From assembly GCF_000372725.1 (NCBI RefSeq), contig NW_005200690.1, positions 124,001-188,000 of the forward strand: a stretch of DNA of 64,000 nt, read 5' to 3'. Numbering within the stretch: position 1 is the first letter of the stretch; every line of letters starts with the position of its first letter. The translations under genes and the position numbers were made by a program. The DNA comes from Emiliania huxleyi CCMP1516. Taxonomy: Eukaryota; Haptophyta; Isochrysidales; Noelaerhabdaceae. The notes below the pieces were generated by a model. That model was given only the letters and a program-made list of their open reading frames with translations. It did not search any database and had not been told where the DNA came from. Shown here in pieces: positions 29,095 to 40,118 of this stretch.

Positions 29095-30799
29095 TCAGGC
29101 AGTACTGTCTTGCGGCGGCGGCGGCAGCCCTTGCGCGGGCGTCGCGAGCATTCTGCGCAGCAGCCCGACAGCCGCCGCCGCCGCCGCCTCCTCGCCGCCC
29201 TCGACAAGCGCCGCCCCGTCGCCGGCCGAGTAGAGGGAGCCGCCTCGGTTCCCCCCGAGCGAGGCGAGGAGGGCGGCGAAACGGTCGAAGGTCGTGCCTC
29301 CCGCCGCCGCGCGGGCCGCGTCCGCCGCCACCGACGAGGAGACGGAGGACTGGTCCAGAGTGGCGGGCGCGACGGCGGCGGCGGGCGCGGCGTGCTGCTG
29401 GTCGAGCTGCTGGTCGAGGAAGTGTCTCAGAAAGGCCTCGAGCCTGTCCGGCCGTCCGTCGCCGTGCCTCCGCTCGAGCGGCAGCCAGAGGGTGTCGTAC
29501 GCCTCAACGCGCGCCTGCGGGGAGGGCGCGGGAGGAGGCTCGCGGACGGGGTCCGGGAGGGTGAGGACATAGAGGCGCCCAGTCGACCACATGGACGACT
29601 CTCTGAACCAGCTTCAACAGTTGTGCGCGCCTCCTCGTCTGCGACGTGCGCCAGCAGCAGGTTGCGAACCAAGTCCGCCTCCCCCATCGCCACGCCGCTG
29701 AAGGTGCAAAAGAGCGACCCCAGCGCCCGCTCGCGCTGCGCAAACAGCTCGTACATACTCTCGGCCGCCACCCCGTCCGGCAGCTCAAACACGACGACGT
29801 GTGCCCGCTCGAGCGCGCCGCGAGCCGCAGCCTCCAGCGCAGCCACCGCACGGGCGCCGCCCGCTTCGCCGCCCGACCCCCCCTCAGCCTGCGCGCACAG
29901 CGCCGCCGCCTCTCGCCGAAAGAGCGCGTAGCACGCCTGCAGCCGCGCCGAGCCCGCAGAGCCGATGTCGAGGGGGACGCCGAGCACGAGCGAGCAGACG
30001 GCGCGCCGGTCTTCGCGCGAGGCGACCAGCCGCACCGTCTCCGCGCGCGGCAGCCCCTCCAAGCCCGCCTGGTAGGCGTACCTCACCGCCGCGCCGTCCG
30101 CCTGCCCACACACAGCAGCTGCTGTGACGGCCATCATTCTTGCCAGGCGCACCTCGCCGCCACGCAGTCCGCCTCGCCCACACAAGGCCCGCCCGTCCTC
30201 GGACGCAACAGCACGCCGTCAATGCGCCGCGCCAGCGGGGCGGCCGCGGCGGCGTCGGCGGCGATGGCGGCGTCGCGCACCGCCGCGAGCAGCAGCGTGA
30301 GCGTTATCGTCCGCTGCTGCCCGTCGAGCACGACCGCGTCCGCCGGCCTGGCGCGTGACCGCTGCACGACGACGCGGCCGAGCCCGTGGGACAGGCCCGC
30401 CGGCCCCGGCCCCGTTGCGCCCAGCGAGGTGACGTCGCGCCAGAGCCGCGCCTGCTGCTCGGCCCCCCAGCAGTAGCGCCGCTGGAAGAGCGGGACGAGG
30501 AGCCGGGGAGCCCCACGCACCCACACGCCCCACGGCCTCGCGGCACACGACTTTGCGGTGGCAATCACATTCTCGCGGCGCAGCCATTCGGCCGAGACGC
30601 CCCTGACGTGGCGCACGTCCGAGCCCGTCGGACCGCCGCCGGTCAGCGTGACATCGAACACCCAGCCGGCGTCGGTCGAGGCGGCGCTCGCCACGATGGC
30701 GGTGGCGTTACGAGGCAGCCCGCTGCTCGCGGGGGCGCAAAGCCGCAGCTTGTCGCCGCGGCTGAAGGGAGGGGCGGCGGCGGCGGCGGCGGCTTGCAT
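29095..30799 (-). CDS. DUF262 (GmrSD/ParB-like N-terminal domain) protein
   Basis: Three exons: 30173-30799 (or from an in-frame Met at 30904), 29631-30101, 29095-29514, all phase 0 with GC-AG introns. The N-terminus PFSRGDKLRLCAP starts a small beta-rich part. Then come VPLFQRRYCW and LDGQQRTITLTLLLAAVRD, the P-x-[FY]-Q-R-x-Y-x-W and DGQQR-x-x-T-L-x-L-L signatures of DUF262, a nucleotide-dependent ParB/Srx-like fold found in modification-dependent restriction enzymes (GmrSD) and phage-defence proteins. Later parts also fit: FELPDGVAAESMYELF and GEADLVRNLLLAH. The C-terminal exon has YDTLWLPLERR. The HNH nuclease half of GmrSD is not seen here. DUF262 is mainly bacterial; presence in an intron-bearing algal gene implies old or recent transfer. 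Start uncertain: the region above 30799 contains ACTGGCGCACACTG repeats. Confidence 0.75.
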
Positions 30800-30904
30800 T
30801 ACAGCTGGCGCACTAAGGGCAATTTGGCCGGTCGCGGCGAGGCACAAGAGCACAAAGCTCCCACCACGACACTGGCACGGACTGGCGCACACTGACTGGC
30901 GCAC

Positions 30905-31468
30905 ACTGCCACACTACAAAACACCGCGCGAAAAGAATTTTATGGGTAGGTCGCAGTTAGTGCCAGTGCGCGCCAGTCCCGTGCACAAAAAGACCTATTC
31001 AAACATTCCAACATCGGATTTGCCTCGTGCGTCCCTTTTTGAGAGGCAAAGCTATTTTCTTTTGGGTCCTGTGGGCACCTCCTATCGTTGCGTGATGCTG
31101 CACAGCTTTTGGACGAACTGAGCGGGCCCGGGGCGATTCCCCTTACAGATACATATACACGAAATCACGATGTTGATATCTTGATGCGGATCATGGGACA
31201 TGCTCATGGTAGGTAGGTAGGTAGTAAGGTGAGGAACAGCCATGGTCGGACTGGACACCAACCTGGTATCACATGGTCATGGATCTACACACTTTAAATA
31301 CAACCAAATACAAATTTGAAAATACAGATCAGCAGGCACCAGGAAGAGATCTCGACAGATGGATAGAGAGCTCTGGACGACTCTCTAAAGCGTTCGCATC
31401 TTCGCCGTACTCTCGACCGTCGCGTTTGAGACGACACAGGTGAGTCATGAAGCTCCCAGAGACGCGCC
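30905..31468. other. Intergenic; repeat B fragment at 31205-31270
   Basis: GGTAGGTAGGTAG followed by AGGTGAGGAACAGCCATGG and CGGACTGGACACCAAC is a copy of repeat B. The rest holds no ORF I would support. The AT-rich 31275-31325 segment may be the 3' UTR of the following gene. Confidence 0.6.
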
Positions 31469-34400
31469 TCAGGGGCCGCCGCACCACAATCGCCACGCGC
31501 GCGCCGCGGTGCCGACGTAATCGTGCTGCGGCGTCGCCACCGCGGCGAGGACCACCGGGGCTTTGGTGCCGTCGGGGGTGAAACACTCGAGCGCCACCCC
31601 CGCGCCTCCCCGGCCGCAGCTTGCTTGGACGGCGATGGCGCGCAACCGCTTTTGCGGCAAGAGCCTCGGCTCGCAAAAGCCTTGCCGGCGCCAAAACTCG
31701 ACGTCGCACCGAGGCGCGTGCAAGAGCAAGAGGGCACCCTCGTCGGAAGACTCGCCGGTCGGCGGCGCGCTCGCCTCCTCCGCCCCTCTCGCGAGCCCCT
31801 TTGCGCCGCCGCCGGCCGCCTCGGACGAGGGCGAAGCGCCCTGAGCCTGCCTGAGCGCAGCGCCGCCGTGTCGCGCCGCCTCTGTCGTGGCGAGCGCCAG
31901 CTCGAGCAGCGCCGCCGCGAGCAGCCGCCTCTGCAGCTGCCGCCGCAACGCTCGGTCTCCGCCTCCGCCTCCGCCGCCGCCGCCGCTCGGCTCCCCGCCG
32001 CCGTCCGGATCGTCCGCCGCGGCGGTGAGGAGCACCTCGAGGGCGAGCAGGTCTCCACCCGCCGAGCAGTGCGCGCGAACCGCCGCCGCAGCCAGCAGCT
32101 CGGCGGCGTCGCCGTCGCCGGTGCCGGCGGCGTCGCCGGTGCCGCCGGCGGCGCTGGTGCGGCCGGCCGCTGTCGGCGCGAGCACGCCAACGGTGCGGCA
32201 ATCTCCCGTCGGGTGGAGATGAGTCACTAGGGCGGTGACGCGGTCTCGCGCCTGCTGGGCGGGGAGCCCGATGGTGGAGATCGCGGGCCGGTCGGCGGCG
32301 GCGGGCCAGACGGCAGAGCGCAGCAGCAGCCGCGCCATCGCGGCGAGCTCCTCCGACGTGCCGCTGCGAGAGCGCAGCGGCGCCGCAAGCACGAGCGGCG
32401 AGGCGCCCTCGCACAGGGGGAGAGGGCCGACGAGCAACCGGTCGAGGGCGGGCGCCGCTCGGATGCCGGGCGCTAGCCGCCGCGCGGCCGCCTCGCCAGC
32501 CTCCGAAATGGCCGCCGCCGCGGCGCGGAGCAAGGCGCGCCCACCCGCCACGCCCGGAGAGGAAGCCACCAGCCAAGGCGAGGCCAGCGCAGTCGAGATT
32601 GCGGCGTCGCGAGGCGGAGACGCGTGCCCTCGCCCATGCCCAGCCGGCGACACGCCGACAGCCGCCCCTGCGGAGGCGGGGCTGCCGTCCGTCCCGGCGC
32701 GTGCAGCCTTCTTGCTCGCACGGTCGCTGGGCGAGCTGCAAGGTCGCTTCTCCGCCCCCGCCCCCGCACACGCCTCTGCTGCCCGCGGCGCCGCCCCACC
32801 CGCAACTGCCCCAGCAGTCTCGCCGCCCGGCGCGGCGTCGGCGCCCGGCCCCTTTGCCTTGCGCGCCTTGCCCGGCACGCGCGTCTCTTTGCCGTCGGGG
32901 CTCACCTGAGAGTCGAGTCCGAGACACCGTGAGTGAGGTGTGCACCGCTCTCGCAGGGAGACTCTCGCGGGGCAGACTCTCTGATCGCTACGGAACGCAC
33001 CCACAGCCCCTTGTGCGCGTCCCACTGGAAGGGCGTGCCGCACGCCGCGAATGGCGCGCGCCCGGAGGGGCGCTTCATCAGCCCCGGTGGCACGACGGCA
33101 GTGGCCGCCGCCGCCGCCGCCGCCGCCGCTGCCGCCGCCGCCGCCGCTGCCGCCGCGGCAACGGGCGATGCCGCTGCGTGGGCGGGGTGCTGCTCAGACA
33201 ACGAGCTCCCTCCACAGACTGGCGACGCCACGACCCGAGTGTGCCTCACTGCCGGGCCCGGAGCCGGATGCGAGCTGGAGGCGGGGGCGAGGGGCGCGCC
33301 AGTCATGCCCCACTGCGGCGGCACGCCGGGGGGGCAACCCAGCGAGGGGGGGTACCCCAGCGAAGGGGCGTACCCCACCGGGGGCATGCCGGGCGCGTCT
33401 CCCCACGGCGTGCCCGGCCCCCACGAGGCAACCGGGCCCCACGGAGCGGGCGGCTGGTAGTGCGCCGCGGGCGGCGCGGCGGCCCACACGACAGGCAAGC
33501 TGCGGCCGTAGTGCGCCCTCGGCTGCGGGTGGTGCAACGGTGGCTCTGAGCGGCGCTCTTCCTGCGCAAGTCCCGACCTCGGCGACGACTCGGCCGGCAG
33601 CGGCGCGCTGGGGAGGAGAGGTAGGGGTGCGGCGGAGGGAGCGCCGCTCGCGCCTCTCTCCTCCCCCACGCGGGGCTGCGGGCGCGGCAGGAGCGCAGCG
33701 GCCGCCAGCGTCGCTTCCAGGCGGAGCCTCTCCACGCCCGAGTCGCCCTGCGCAGCGGCCTTTTGAGCGTGCCGCTGGGCCTCGCCGCCAGCACCGGCCT
33801 CCCCCTTTGCCGAGGCGGGCTCCTCGCCTGCAGAGCAGCCGGCGGGCCCCACAACCGCCTGCCGAGCGCCGATGTCTGGCTGGGCGCCGCTCGGCTCACG
33901 AGCGTCGCTCGGCTCCACCCACGAGGCCAGCCCCTGGGCGAGCAGCTTTGGCACGTTGTGGAAGCGCTCGAAGCCGTCGTCGTAGATGACCCGCTGCCAG
34001 CCGGTGCCCGCCGACAGGCCGCCACAAGTCCCCGCCCACCACGCGCGCGCCGGTGGGGCGCAAACCTTGGCGGCGGCGGGAGCGGCGGTGGGTGAGCCGA
34101 TACCAGGCACCTTGCACTTCCCGCCCTTCCCGCCGTGCTTGAACCCGCGGATGCAGCCCTCCGTCAGGATGCAAGGGCCGAGCCCCCCTGCTGCCCACTG
34201 CTTCTTTGGTGACGCTGGCGACGGCAGCGACGGCTGCGCCTGCGCCTGCTGCAGCAGCTCCAGCGCCTGCGCCTGCTGCTGCTCCTTGAGCTTCTGCTGC
34301 TGCTCCTTGAGCTGCTGCTGCAGCACCTGCTGCCGTGCGCCGGGGCAAGCGGCGTCCGCCACCCAAATGCGCCGGCTGGCGTGCGGCGCCGGTAGCCCAT

Positions 34401-37400
34401 GCTCATCGCACCACTCCCAAGTCGGCTGCAGCGGGATTGGCCTGCCGTCCGCCGCCTGCAGCGGCGCGTTCGGCGTGGAGTGCGGCTCGCGGAGCAGCTT
34501 GAAGGCCGCCTTCCACTTGCCGCTTCGGTTCAGCAAGTTCGACAGCCGGTGCACGGAGAATAGCGAGCCGTAGGGCGAGTCGGGGCAGAGGAGCAGCCCG
34601 CCGCGCGCCTCGTCGAGCGAGATGACTCGGGCACGCACGTCGCCGAGCGGCAAGCCCAACTCGTTGCCCTCGCGGGTGCAGCGCACCTTGACAGAAGCGC
34701 CGGCCGGGAAGTGCCACAGCAGCTGGCGCGCTCCCTCGGCGACCGACAGCGGGGCGATCTGTTCCGCCCACTCGGCGGCGAACTGGAGAGCTGCCTCGCG
34801 GCACGGAAAGAAGAGGGACGGCTGCGCGGGGTCCGGGCTCGGAAGCTCGCACGGCACCACCGCTGCAGACCCGCCGTAGAGCGCCTGGTGCCGCTGCAGC
34901 GCCAAACCCTGCGGCGGGCGGCCAAGTGGGCTGCGGCGGCTGTCGCCCTTGGGCCCGCTGCCTCCGTGCGGTGTGCTGGGCGACAGCGGTCCGCCGTCTG
35001 CCGCGACGGGCTCCCTCGGCGATGCCGGCTGCGCCGACTTGGAGGTGCCGGCTGCCGTGGCGGCGGGCCGCAGCTCGCCGGCGGCAGCTCGTCCGGAGGG
35101 GCCGGCGCCGTTAGCCTCGGGAAGCCGCCAGGCTGGTCGTCCGGCGCAGTGGGCTGGCGGCTTCGGCGAGGGTGGAGCCTTGGCGCTGCTGCCCTTGCCG
35201 CCCGCCTTGCCGACGCTGCCGCCCGCCTTTTGTCGCTTTGCAGCGGCCGCCGCGTGCTGGTGCCACGTCATCCAGGAGCCGTCGGGGCGCCAGAACCAGC
35301 ACGGCCGCAGCGAGCCGCTCTCGATGCCCTCCGCGGAGAGAGAGTGCGAGGCGGCGCCCAACTCGTACGTCACGCGCACGCCGCCGCGAGGCAGGAGCGC
35401 CGTGACGCCAACCTCCCACCAGCCGCCCTCGTGCCGCAGGTCGACGCGGTCCCCCTTCCGCAGCCCCGCGAGCGAGGGGGCGGGCGGAGGCATTGGTCGC
35501 ACGCGGCTGACGGGCCACCACTCGCGCAGGCGGCGGTGCGGCGGCGGCGGCTCGTCGCTCTCCGGGTCCGTCGGGCCCTCGTCGTCGTACAGCTCGAGGA
35601 TGGCGACCTGGACCTGCGAGCCGCGCACACGCACAACCTCGGCCTCGTACCACGAGCCGAAGAAGCCCTCCTCGCGCCCCCACAGCTCGACGCGCCGCCC
35701 CACCTCTAGGCTCTCGCGCGTCGCCGCCTCCGCCGCCCGCTTCTTCGCGCCGGGCTTCTCGACGCCGGAAGAGCTCGCCGGAGCGAACGCGCTCAGCAGG
35801 GCGGTCGCGCGCGCAGCCGCCAGCCCGCGCGCGGCAGCCTCCGCCTCGTCGCCGGCGCTCCTCGGCGCCTCGTCGAGAGGGACCCACTCCCACGACGCCC
35901 CGGAGCCAACCCACACGCAAGGGCCGCGGCGAGCAGGCGCGGCGGACTCTGCCGAGCTCGCGGGAGTGAGGGCCGGAGGAGGAGAGTCGTGGCTCGGGCG
36001 TGGCCGGCTGGTGCGACGCAGGCGCGCGTCCGGAAGGGCGGAGGAGCATTTCCCGCCGCGACCGCCGTGCCGAAAGCCGCGCACGCAGAGCGGGTTGCGC
36101 TCGCACTGCCCCAGGGCAGGCTTTGGCGAGAAGTCTGCGCAGGTGGCGGCCGCCGTGGGCGGGGCTGCGGCTGCGTCGGAGCCCTCCTCCGGCTCGTCAT
36201 CACCGCCGGGCGGGGGGGCGGCGGAGGAGGAGGAAGCAGGTGATGGGGAGGGAGCGGCGGCAGCCGCGGCAGCCGCGGCATCGGCGGCTCTGGCGGCACT
36301 GGCGGCGGCGGCGGCGGCGGCGGCGGCTGAAGCGGCGGTGGCGTTGGCATTGGCTGCGGCGGCGGCGGCGGCGGCGGCACCGCCGCCCCTCGACTTTGGT
36401 TTGGCGGCATCGCGCGCCACAGGGCCCAGCGGCACAGGGTCGAGGCTGACGCAGAGGCCCATCCCAGGCGCGTACCCGACCGCCGTGCCGAGCATCACTC
36501 GCCGCGCTCCGCCACCGGACGAGGCGTCCCACACCCGCACGCGCAGGCCGGACACCTCTCGCGGCGCGGCGCCTCGCAGTGCGGGCGGCGCGCTCGAGCC
36601 CTCGTGCGAGCCCGCCCTCACCCTGCTCTCCTCCTCCTCCTTCTTCTCCCCATCGCCGCCCACCTCGCGGCAGCCGGCGCCATCGCCGTCCGCCAGGCTC
36701 CCCTCGGCGCGCCACTGGCCAGCCTCCCAGACCCACGCCGGCCGCAGCATGGGGGCGCGCACCTCGCCACCCACCTCCGGGTGCCGCTCGCTCGCGACGC
36801 AGTAGCGGCTCTCGCGCGCGGCGGGGCTCCTCTCCTGCGCACCGCCCTCGCCAGCTGCTGCGCCGCCCTCGCCAGCTGCTGCGCCGCCCTCGCCAGCTGC
36901 TGCGCCGCCCTCGCCAGTTGCTGCACTCTCGCCAGCTGCGCCGCCCTCCCCCTCCACGCCCTCGCCCTCGCCGCCCGGCGCCTCGGCGGTGCCGGCGGCC
37001 GGAAGCACTCCCCGCAGCTCCACCTCCCACCACGCGCCCTCGAAGCGGAGCTGGAGCCGGCTGCCAACCGTCGCGGGGGAGAGGAAGGAGGGCGGCGGCG
37101 GCGGCGGCCGTGGCCGGAGGTCGGCCACAGGCACCCGCGTGCGCAGCAGCAGCAGCTTGCCCGCCGAGTACGGCCCCGCGCTGACAGCCAGCCGGCTCTT
37201 GACCACCGCCGTCACCGCCGCCCCGCCTGCCGACGCCGCGGCGCCCTCCGCGTCGAGGAGAGAGAGGAGCTCGCCGGAGCACCACGCGCCGGACGCGTCC
37301 GAGAACTCGACCTCGCTCCCCAGCTGCACCCAGTCGGGAGAGGGCGCGGCGCAGCTCGAGGGTGAAGAAGGCGGCAGCGCCGCCGCCGCCGCCGCCAGCG

Positions 37401-38040
37401 CTGCCGCCGCCGCGGGTTCCGGTTCCGCTGAGGGCGCCGGGGCTGGCATTGCCGCCTCCGCCCCCGAGACATTCGTCTCTGCCTCGGGCGCTCCTGCGCC
37501 GAGAGCGTCTGGCTCGCGGTCCATCACCAGAGGCGGCGAGGTTGGTACAAAGCGAGAGTCGTCGGCGAGCGCCTCATCCAAGGTGCGCGCTTCCCTCCAG
37601 GTCGCGATGGGCGCCTCGCCGTCGGGGTTGAGCAGCCAGGCGGGCCGCAGCTCGTCTTCGCCAACCACATGCACGGTGCCGCTCGACTCGCGCACGGTGA
37701 AGATCCAGCCGGTGGCAGCACCGGCACTCGAGCTCGACGCCTCCGCAGAACCCTCCGACCTCCGCCGCCCTTCTATGCGCGCGAGCCAGAAGCCGCCGCC
37801 GCGAGCAACGTGGACGGGCGCGCCATCCTGGATCGACGCCGCCCACCCGTGCGAGGCTGAAGGCGGCATCTGCCGAACACACTGTGACGGCGCCCACGCT
37901 TGGATCGGTGCTCCGTCTGCCTCGGTGTGATAGCGCAAGAGCACCTTTTTGTTGCGCTCGTCGCGCCTTACCGCAGTGGCGCAGAACCAGCCGCCCTGGA
38001 AGACGCCGTCCCACTGCCGCACCTCGATGTCGATGGACAT
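31469..38040 (-). CDS. Giant Agenet/Tudor-like domain protein
   Basis: Two exons: 33001-38040 and 31469-32905, GT-AG intron (GTGCGT...CTCTCAG), joined in frame to about 2158 residues. It starts MSIDIEVRQW. At least five royal-family-like modules share a pattern of a basic/aromatic strand and xxWWEV or xxWYEAEV: for example VEFSDASGAWCSGELL, LQLRFEGAWWEVELRGV, VELWGREEGFFGSWYEAEVV and VDLRHEGGWWEVGVTALL. Agenet/Tudor modules read methylated or charged chromatin or RNA partners. Two copies of a cysteine motif lie between modules: C-x5-C-x-RGFRHGGRGGKC and CILTEGCIRGFKHGGKGGKC. Long Ala, Gly and Pro tracts separate domains, including an alanine run encoded by a GCC repeat at about 33098-33160. 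The C-terminus ends in a compact domain with EFWRRQGFCEPRLLP. A nuclear scaffold or reader is the likely role; specificity is unknown. Confidence 0.75.
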
Positions 38041-38143
38041 AGTCTGGCCACACACAGAGCAGGTCAGCGAGTCACAGCGCCCTGATTGGAAAAAAGAATT
38101 TGCCGCGGTGGTTGTCTCTTTTCTTTCTTTCTTTTGTCCCTGA

Positions 38144-38216
38144 AAATCCCTGTGTGGTGGCGGCGTGCCGTCCTCCCATCCCTCCCTTGACGCGTCTGTT
38201 TTCTTTCTTTCTTTCT
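38144..38216 (+). mobile_element. Repeat H insertion (73 bp) with 8-bp TSD
   Basis: GTCCCTGA at 38136-38143 and again at 38217-38224 flank a short repeat-H copy ending in TTTTCTTTCTTTCTTTC. A second TTTC tail (38116-38135) lies just upstream, so two H copies are nested or adjacent. Confidence 0.85.
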
Positions 38217-38320
38217 GTCCCTGATCGTCCTTACAAGATCCTGCTCGCGCAGGTGGGGACCCTGTCCTTCTCCCACCCTTGTTTGGTGTGTCCGTTTTAT
38301 TTATTTTATTTATAGCAGAC
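38217..38320 (+). repeat. Repeat I with (TTTA)n tail
   Basis: TCCCTGATCGTCCTTACAAG, then GCAGGTGGGGACCCTGTCC, CTCCCACCC and a TTTATTTA tail. Other copies are at 46438-46520 and, reversed, 54693-54797. Confidence 0.8.
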
Positions 38321-38418
38321 AGGCTCGACACAGGTGCGAACTGGCGCGTGCTAGCACTATCACAGATTGGAAAAAAGAAAATGCATGCGTTTATTTGAGC
38401 TTTGCCTCTGGCACTGCG

Positions 38419-38653
38419 AACAAACAAACGCGGCAGCGTCGACCGCACGGCCTACTCGCCCAAGTACTCGCTCTCTTTTATGTCCCACCATGCAGAGCGC
38501 ATCTCTCTCTCTGTTGTGCGAGGCGTGAACCGCGCCATTCGCTCTCACCTGGCAACCCTGTCTGCACGTCTCGCGCGCGCGTGAACAGGGCTCCAGGCCC
38601 CAAATGACGTGTGAGTGTTAGATTTGTTTGGTATTGCTAAAAATCTCTCTCTC
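38419..38653 (+). mobile_element. Repeat A, longest isolated copy (235 bp), 8-bp TSD
   Basis: Flanked by GCACTGCG at 38411-38418 and 38654-38661. It runs from GCGGCAGCGTCGACCGCACG (the end of a coding sequence that reads SVDRTAY plus stop at 53 kb) through the 3' untranslated-like block to GTATTGCTAAAAATC and a CT tail. Confidence 0.9.
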
Positions 38654-38694
38654 GCACTGCGTGCGTCGTTGACTTCTTGTTCGTTTACTTGTAG

Positions 38695-38800
38695 TAGGTT
38701 AGGTTAGGTAGGAAGGTGAAGAACAGATGAACAGTCAGGCCCGGACTGGACACCACAGGCACAGCGCGGTATGGGTGGACGCGAGACAAACAAACAACAA
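38695..38800 (+). repeat. Repeat B
   Basis: TAGGTTAGGTAGGAAGGTGA, CGGACTGGACACCA and GGTATGGGTGGACGCGAGAC match the copies at 11.8, 31.2 and 54.5 kb. Confidence 0.8.
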
Positions 38801-39609
38801 ATCTCTCTCGCGAGACAGAAGAGTGATAACCAATATAAGAGTGAAGACGACGACACGCACGAGCGACACACAGACACACAAACTCACAGGTGGAGGACAC
38901 TCAGGTCTCAGCCAGGCTGGGCTGCCACACATCCTGCGTGAGCGTACGGCACTATACGCCACTCGGTGCCACGTCCCCTCTGTGCACTTGGGGCAGAGCA
39001 GGTCAGTCACAACAGGACACTGAAAAAAAGAAAAGACAGCGCTTCTTGCGAAGCCCGCATCAGCTGATCTCTGTCGCTCGCCCGCGCGTTGGTGTGATCT
39101 GTGATCTGTAAGGGTCCGCCCGCAGGCGCATTTTGTGTACCGAGGCGGTGCCCGGTGCCGAGCGCAGGCAGAGCCCACAGGTCGGACCTTAAGACAGCGT
39201 TGTAGATCCCTTGGCGAGGGTGGTGGAGGGGGGGGTCCGGCGGCGGAGCAACCACCTCCTCCCGGCGTGCCGGGAGGCAAGATGTCATCCCCCGTGATCC
39301 CGACCGCCCCGTCGGGGGTAGACCGCTCGTCTAGCTATAGCCGATCAGCCTTAAGCGAGCGGTCTGGCCGTTGGAATGGCCGAGGTTGGTGGACTTGCGT
39401 CCTCGCATCGATCGTGGTTACAAGTACAAGTAAGTAGCGTTATGAACAGAACACCCACCATGAACCACGTTCATCGGGAAGGGGGAGGTCTGTGACCTGC
39501 CTATTCGCCCGGCATGCGAGGGCATGCGCGGCCTTTCGGAGCCCCCTTCCTCTGTCGGCTTAGTACGGTTGGTCGGCGCGTCTCCGTCTGAAATCATCTC
39601 TAGGCTTCC
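38801..39609. other. Gene-poor; one small hairpin
   Basis: No gene supported. CCTCCCGGCGTGCCGGGAGG at 39258-39277 is a strong hairpin. Confidence 0.45.
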
Positions 39610-39981
39610 GTGGCGGGCCCTCCTTCCGCTGGCGCTCCCGCTTTCTCTGCGCTTTCGTCATCGGCTCCTCGCCCTCGTGATGCTGCTGGTTCGCCCCCTC
39701 CCCCTGGCTCATCGAATCGCTACGTTCGTTCTCAAATCGCCCCCGCGCGCTTCCTCGGCGGCCTGTGGGAGTGGGACGCCGCCGCGCGCCTCGTGGTCGT
39801 GCAGCTTGGCCGTTCCTCCCGCGTCCACGTCCATCGCGCGTTGGTGTGCATAAACACGATTAGCCGTAACGCGAAGGTTATAGGTTTCGTGTTGGCCGTC
39901 TTAGGTCTTAAGTCTTGGCTTTTTTCACAGCTTTCTGTCGCTGTCGCTTTCGTCCTGACCGCTCAGGTTTTGATCAGCTGA
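39610..39981 (+). CDS. Small hypothetical ORF, possible hydrophobic C-terminus
   Basis: ORF of 123 residues: a Pro/Ser/Ala-rich first half, GGLWEWDAAARLVVVQLG in the middle, and a hydrophobic end (VIGFVLAVLGL and VAVAFVLTAQVLI) that could be one or two membrane segments. The last 150 bp are much less GC-rich than the rest. No family recognised and no neighbour supports a role; it may be a chance ORF or the remnant of a repeat. Confidence 0.22.
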   Translation: MAGPPSAGAPAFSALSSSAPRPRDAAGSPPPPGSSNRYVRSQIAPARFLGGLWEWDAAARLVVVQLGRSSRVHVHRALVCINTISRNAKVIGFVLAVLGLKSWLFSQLSVAVAFVLTAQVLIS

Positions 39982-40118
39982 CCTCGGTCTAGACCTTGGT
40001 CCCTGTTCCCGACGCCTCCCGCGACGCGACGCTGGGGGTAGGAATACGTACACACACACACACAAACCCGCAGGCGGCGGCGGCCTGCTCGGCGGTGCCG
40101 GGCGCATGGCCCCCGGCT

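Noticed and set aside
32599-33549. Long plus-strand ORFs opposite the Agenet gene, and similar long antisense ORFs across the window
   Set aside because: They are Arg/Pro/Ala-rich shadows of real genes in very GC-rich DNA, where stop codons are rare in all frames.
36300-36400. Long alanine tracts as evidence of trinucleotide-disease-like expansion
   Set aside because: Mixed GCN codons and the general GC bias explain them; only 33098-33160 is a near-pure GCC run.
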